Assembly (NCBI GenBank): GCA_035511075.1
Contig: DATKFW010000002.1
Coordinates: 62,001-126,000, forward strand
Direction: 5' to 3'
DNA length: 64,000 nt
DNA from: DATAUD01 sp035511075
GTDB lineage: Bacteria > Verrucomicrobiota > Verrucomicrobiia > Limisphaerales > Palsa-1400
Shown here: piece by piece, positions 61,229 to 64,000 of the stretch
How positions within the stretch are numbered: the first letter of the stretch is position 1
Layout: every line of letters starts with the position of its first letter
Notes under the pieces: generated by a model
Databases searched by the model: none
What the model was told of the DNA's origin: nothing
The model's input: the letters and a program-made list of their open reading frames with translations, nothing else
Translations under genes and position numbers: made by a program

Positions 61229-61861
61229 TTACTTTTTGAAAAAAGGCGTTTGCTCCAACGCGTTGAATATGAATTGCACAGCCATCGCGGCCAGGAGCAG
61301 GCCGAACAAACGGGTGGCCAGCTTGAGCGCCAGGGGCTTGAGGTAATTTGTCCCATGCACTGCCGCCCAGAAGACCCAGTAACTTATGAAACACACGAAT
61401 GGGATGGCGGCAAGCAGGACGACGACCTGACTGATCCCCTTGGCTTGGGCGAGCAAAATCAAAACCGTCGAGATGGCGCCCGGCCCGGCAAGCATCGGCA
61501 CGCCCAGCGGCGTGATGGCGATGTCGTCCTTGGCCGCGCCCGCGGCGACTTCCTCGTCGGTCTCCCGCGCCGGCGAGCGCCGGGCATAAAGCATGTCCAG
61601 GGCGATTCGCAATATAAGGATACTGCCCGCCAACTGAAACGCAGGCAGTGTAATACCCATCAGCTTGAAAATTTCGTTTCCAGCCGCGGCGAAAAGCAAG
61701 AGCACACCCGCTGCCACCCAGCAAGCCAGACGCGCCATTCGCAATTTTTCCTGCGGGGTGTCGTTCGGCGTCATGGCGATGAATGCCGGCACCATCGCAA
61801 TCGGGTCCAGGATCACAAATATCGAGCTGACCGCGGACAGGGTATATTCGCCCAGAGTCAT
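61229..61861 (-). CDS. MarC family integral membrane protein
   Basis: 210 residues with six hydrophobic helices, start VSSIFVILDPIAMVPAFIAM, middle LAGSILILRIALDMLYARRS, later AITPLGVPMLAGPGAISTVL (family motif). The family (UPF0056) was once tied to multiple antibiotic resistance but is not required for it; function remains unknown. Normal length. It is followed downstream by typA on the same strand after 141 bases. Confidence 0.93.
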   Translation of the reverse strand: MTLGEYTLSAVSSIFVILDPIAMVPAFIAMTPNDTPQEKLRMARLACWVAAGVLLLFAAAGNEIFKLMGITLPAFQLAGSILILRIALDMLYARRSPARETDEEVAAGAAKDDIAITPLGVPMLAGPGAISTVLILLAQAKGISQVVVLLAAIPFVCFISYWVFWAAVHGTNYLKPLALKLATRLFGLLLAAMAVQFIFNALEQTPFFKK

Positions 61862-62083
61862 GTCGGGGAATACTTTTGAATGAAACGCCGGAAAAGACCA
61901 TGCCGTTTTTTGGCCCGGGCAAAATCCGACAGGATTTTCGCAAGAAATGGGGCGGCGCTTCCGGCCGGGATGGGTTAAGGATACTCAGTGGTAATGTGAT
62001 GGACGCGAAAACAATGATGCTAGCGGCGTTGAAATCACTTCGCGGCGCTCAGAACCGGCCGCGAAAGTTTCCGCCTCTGTAAA

Positions 62084-64000
62084 TTAGTTCTTCACCGCGT
62101 AGAACATGGTCGGCACATTGGGAGGCGGTGATGTTACCTGGGCAGGCGACACGGCGCCTGGGACTGGCGTCCACGGGCCGCCAAGGGAAGTGGCTTGCAC
62201 CAAGACGCCGGACGGCCAAGTCAATGTGACCGTTTGGCCGCTACCGAAAGTGGCCTGCAGGACCGGGGTTGTTGATACGACTGCCAAGAGTCCCGCATTG
62301 TAATTGTTCAAAACCTGGGCCGGCGTCAGTACGCCGCTCATCACCCGGACCGCCGCGATGTAACCGTCAAATATATTGCCTCCACCAGTGTCGTTAGTGC
62401 CGTTGGCCTGTCCGACCTCCAGGTAGGTCTGAAAAGTGTCAAGACCACCATTGACCGGGGCGGTTTGGCCATTCGTCACGCCATCCTGATAAAGGTCCAG
62501 GTTCGTGCCGTCATAAGTGACAGCCAGATAATGCCACCCAACCGTGGGTGTGGTTAACCAAGCCGTATCCGCACCGCCCTCGTCGGCCGTAAAGCCGGCA
62601 TAAGGATTCGTGCCGTATCCGAATTCTCTTTCTTCTGCCGGCGCCGGTACACCTCCTCCAATTCCATAGCTCAACTGGACTTGTGCACCGGGGATGCTGG
62701 TGGCGTAGACCCACGCCTCCATCGTGACGGGGCCGTTTGTATTGATCTCCGCCGGGGTGAGATCCGCCGAAAACAACGCCCGGCTCGCGTCACCGCCCAC
62801 ATACAAGGCATTGACGGCGTACGCGCCCCAAAGCGGCGCGCCGGGGTTAATTGCATTGTTCGACACAGCGAGATCAATGACGGGGGAGCTCTTAAAGTTG
62901 CCCACGCTGGCTGCGGATGTTGACCGGTTGGTCCAAGTTGTCGCGCGGACAGCGAGGTCAGCCGATCGCAACTCCGCCACCAGGTCGCCGGCGATCTGCA
63001 GTTGCGGTCGTGGCGGAGCAGGAGTCGTCGTCAGAGTCGCTGGCGTGCTGTAGGTCACGCCGATCGAATTGCTGGCCTCCAGTTCATATTCATTGGTGAA
63101 TGCAGAGAAGTTGAGCACAGTCAGTGTCGTGTTGGTTTTTCCAGCAATGTTGGTGAAGGTAAGTCCTGAATTACTGCTGACCAACCACTGATAACTGATC
63201 GGCAGGGTGCCGGTGAACGAGGCATAAAATGTGGTGGCCGTGCCGACCTCCGCCGTAGCCGAAGAAGGATAGGTATTTAGCTCCACCACTGGCTTGGTTG
63301 GCGCCATTATGTTCAGCGCGACTGGCGCACTAGTGACGCTTACGTCGCTGTCCAAGGTCAATACCGCTTGATATTCGATCGGCCCCGCCGGCAAATTAGC
63401 GGGCACGGCGTAAGTTGTGGCAGTGGAAGGAACGTTGCTCCATGTGATGCCGCCGGTGCCATTGTCGGTTTGCCATTGAATAGTAGTTGTGTTCACCGCA
63501 CTGGGGTAAAAGCCGAGTGTGACTGTGCCTCCCTGGGTGACATTGGTGTTGTTGGGCGTGACGCTCGGAGCCGCCGGCACCAGCAGGTAAAAATTCTCGT
63601 TGCAATTGCCATTAACGACCGAGAATCTCAGAGTTTCCTGGTCGCCAGCAGCTCCCCAGGCAAGAATGTGGCCACTAAAATTGATAGCCGGACAGAAGGA
63701 GTAGATTTGCCATCCGAGACCAGGCACTGAAAAGTCGCCCATGTATTTTACTGCCTGGTCTTTGGTGCCCAACCCAGAAGTCAACACACCAATTTGACAC
63801 GCATTGGCCTGAGAGCTGTTGGCGCCGTCGGAACCCCGCAGGTAGATATTATAAACACCCGCCGGATAATGCCTCGTATAATTACCCCAGTCACCCCCAT
63901 TATTAAAGCCCACGTCGAAATCCGTGGCAGATGCGGAAAGATATTGGCTCCTTGGAGTGTCGCCCGCATTCTCAGTTTCCAATGGATTAGGGCGGTAGGC
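62084..64000 (-). CDS. Large secreted protein with CBM-like, Ig-like and LamG domains (5' end outside window)
   Basis: The frame is open to the right edge, so the N-terminus is missing; at least 638 residues are visible. They start with a carbohydrate-binding-like beta-sandwich (DFDVGFNNGGDWGNYTRHYP, AGVYNIYLRGSDG). Two Ig-like segments follow (TVTLGFYPSAVNTTTIQWQT and ATTFYASFTGTLPISYQWLV). A LamG/concanavalin-like domain follows (PVTMEAWVYATSIPGAQVQL, GWHYLAVTYDGTNLDLYQDG). The end (VLVQATSLGGPWTPVPGAVS ... FYAVKN) resembles the C-terminal module of the other secreted proteins here. Probably a surface or exported polysaccharide-binding protein. Confidence 0.85.
   Translation of the reverse strand, partial: AYRPNPLETENAGDTPRSQYLSASATDFDVGFNNGGDWGNYTRHYPAGVYNIYLRGSDGANSSQANACQIGVLTSGLGTKDQAVKYMGDFSVPGLGWQIYSFCPAINFSGHILAWGAAGDQETLRFSVVNGNCNENFYLLVPAAPSVTPNNTNVTQGGTVTLGFYPSAVNTTTIQWQTDNGTGGITWSNVPSTATTYAVPANLPAGPIEYQAVLTLDSDVSVTSAPVALNIMAPTKPVVELNTYPSSATAEVGTATTFYASFTGTLPISYQWLVSSNSGLTFTNIAGKTNTTLTVLNFSAFTNEYELEASNSIGVTYSTPATLTTTPAPPRPQLQIAGDLVAELRSADLAVRATTWTNRSTSAASVGNFKSSPVIDLAVSNNAINPGAPLWGAYAVNALYVGGDASRALFSADLTPAEINTNGPVTMEAWVYATSIPGAQVQLSYGIGGGVPAPAEEREFGYGTNPYAGFTADEGGADTAWLTTPTVGWHYLAVTYDGTNLDLYQDGVTNGQTAPVNGGLDTFQTYLEVGQANGTNDTGGGNIFDGYIAAVRVMSGVLTPAQVLNNYNAGLLAVVSTTPVLQATFGSGQTVTLTWPSGVLVQATSLGGPWTPVPGAVSPAQVTSPPPNVPTMFYAVKN

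Noticed and set aside
61876..62082. 68-codon plus-strand frame between marC and the secreted CBM protein
   Set aside because: No recognisable features and no upstream signals. Probably chance.

Overview
The window looks like a chromosomal segment of a free-living Gram-negative bacterium of the Verrucomicrobiota, most likely near Pedosphaera/Limisphaerales. This is inferred from gene content, not from a marker gene. It carries a Kdo transferase (LPS), an H-X9-DG type prepilin, a TIGR03790 protein, a MoxR/DUF58/BatA operon, and large secreted proteins that share a short C-terminal module. DNA is mostly GC-rich; the restriction-modification genes near 45 kb look more AT-rich.

Layout. 1-2.7 kb (+): end of a tripartite drug-efflux operon (MFS pump, cytidylate-kinase-like protein, outer-membrane channel). 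5.8-2.7 kb (-): promoter, about 190-nt leader with an intrinsic terminator just before the first ribosome binding site, small hypothetical protein, Na+/H+ antiporter-like transporter, waaA. 6-19.7 kb (+): TPR/metallopeptidase, then a tightly coupled seven-gene operon (MoxR ATPase, DUF58, BatA/VWA, two halves of a DUF4175-like coiled-coil protein, a second VWA membrane protein, a caspase/legumain-like protein). 19.7-21.6 kb (+): TIM-barrel sugar isomerase and Gfo/Idh/MocA oxidoreductase. 21.7 kb: initiator tRNA-Met with promoter and terminator. 21.8-23.8 kb (-): kup potassium transporter. 24-40 kb: secreted repeat and Ig/propeller proteins, a prepilin, TPR protein, Gly-rich protein, TIGR03790 and DUF4142 proteins, a frameshifted RelE/ParE-like toxin gene and a MITE-like element. 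40-43.8 kb: aldo/keto reductase, lipocalin-like protein, GH15 glycosidase.

43.8-52.4 kb is accessory DNA. It contains a frameshifted DUF2442 gene, a scrap of phage terminase, a type II restriction-modification pair, and a truncated Mu-like late module on the minus strand (lipoproteins, zinc ribbon, lipase, DUF2730-like, winged helix, small terminase, large terminase). An XRE repressor and three GTTAT-N3-ATAAC operators sit at its upstream end. A short dispersed repeat has entered several reading frames here.

52.4-64 kb returns to housekeeping and metabolic genes: MFS transporter, a deoxyhypusine-synthase-like protein, an ATP-grasp-like protein, proA, dolichol-phosphate-mannose-synthase-like glycosyltransferase, TPR protein, typA/bipA, MarC, and the 3' part of a large secreted CBM/Ig/LamG protein that runs off the window.

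The observations most worth following are the leader RNA of the antiporter operon (candidate ion riboswitch), the terminase fragment that brackets the restriction-modification genes, the protein-invading repeat, the triple operator, the MITE placed at the start codon of a dead toxin gene, and the C-terminal module shared by at least four secreted proteins.
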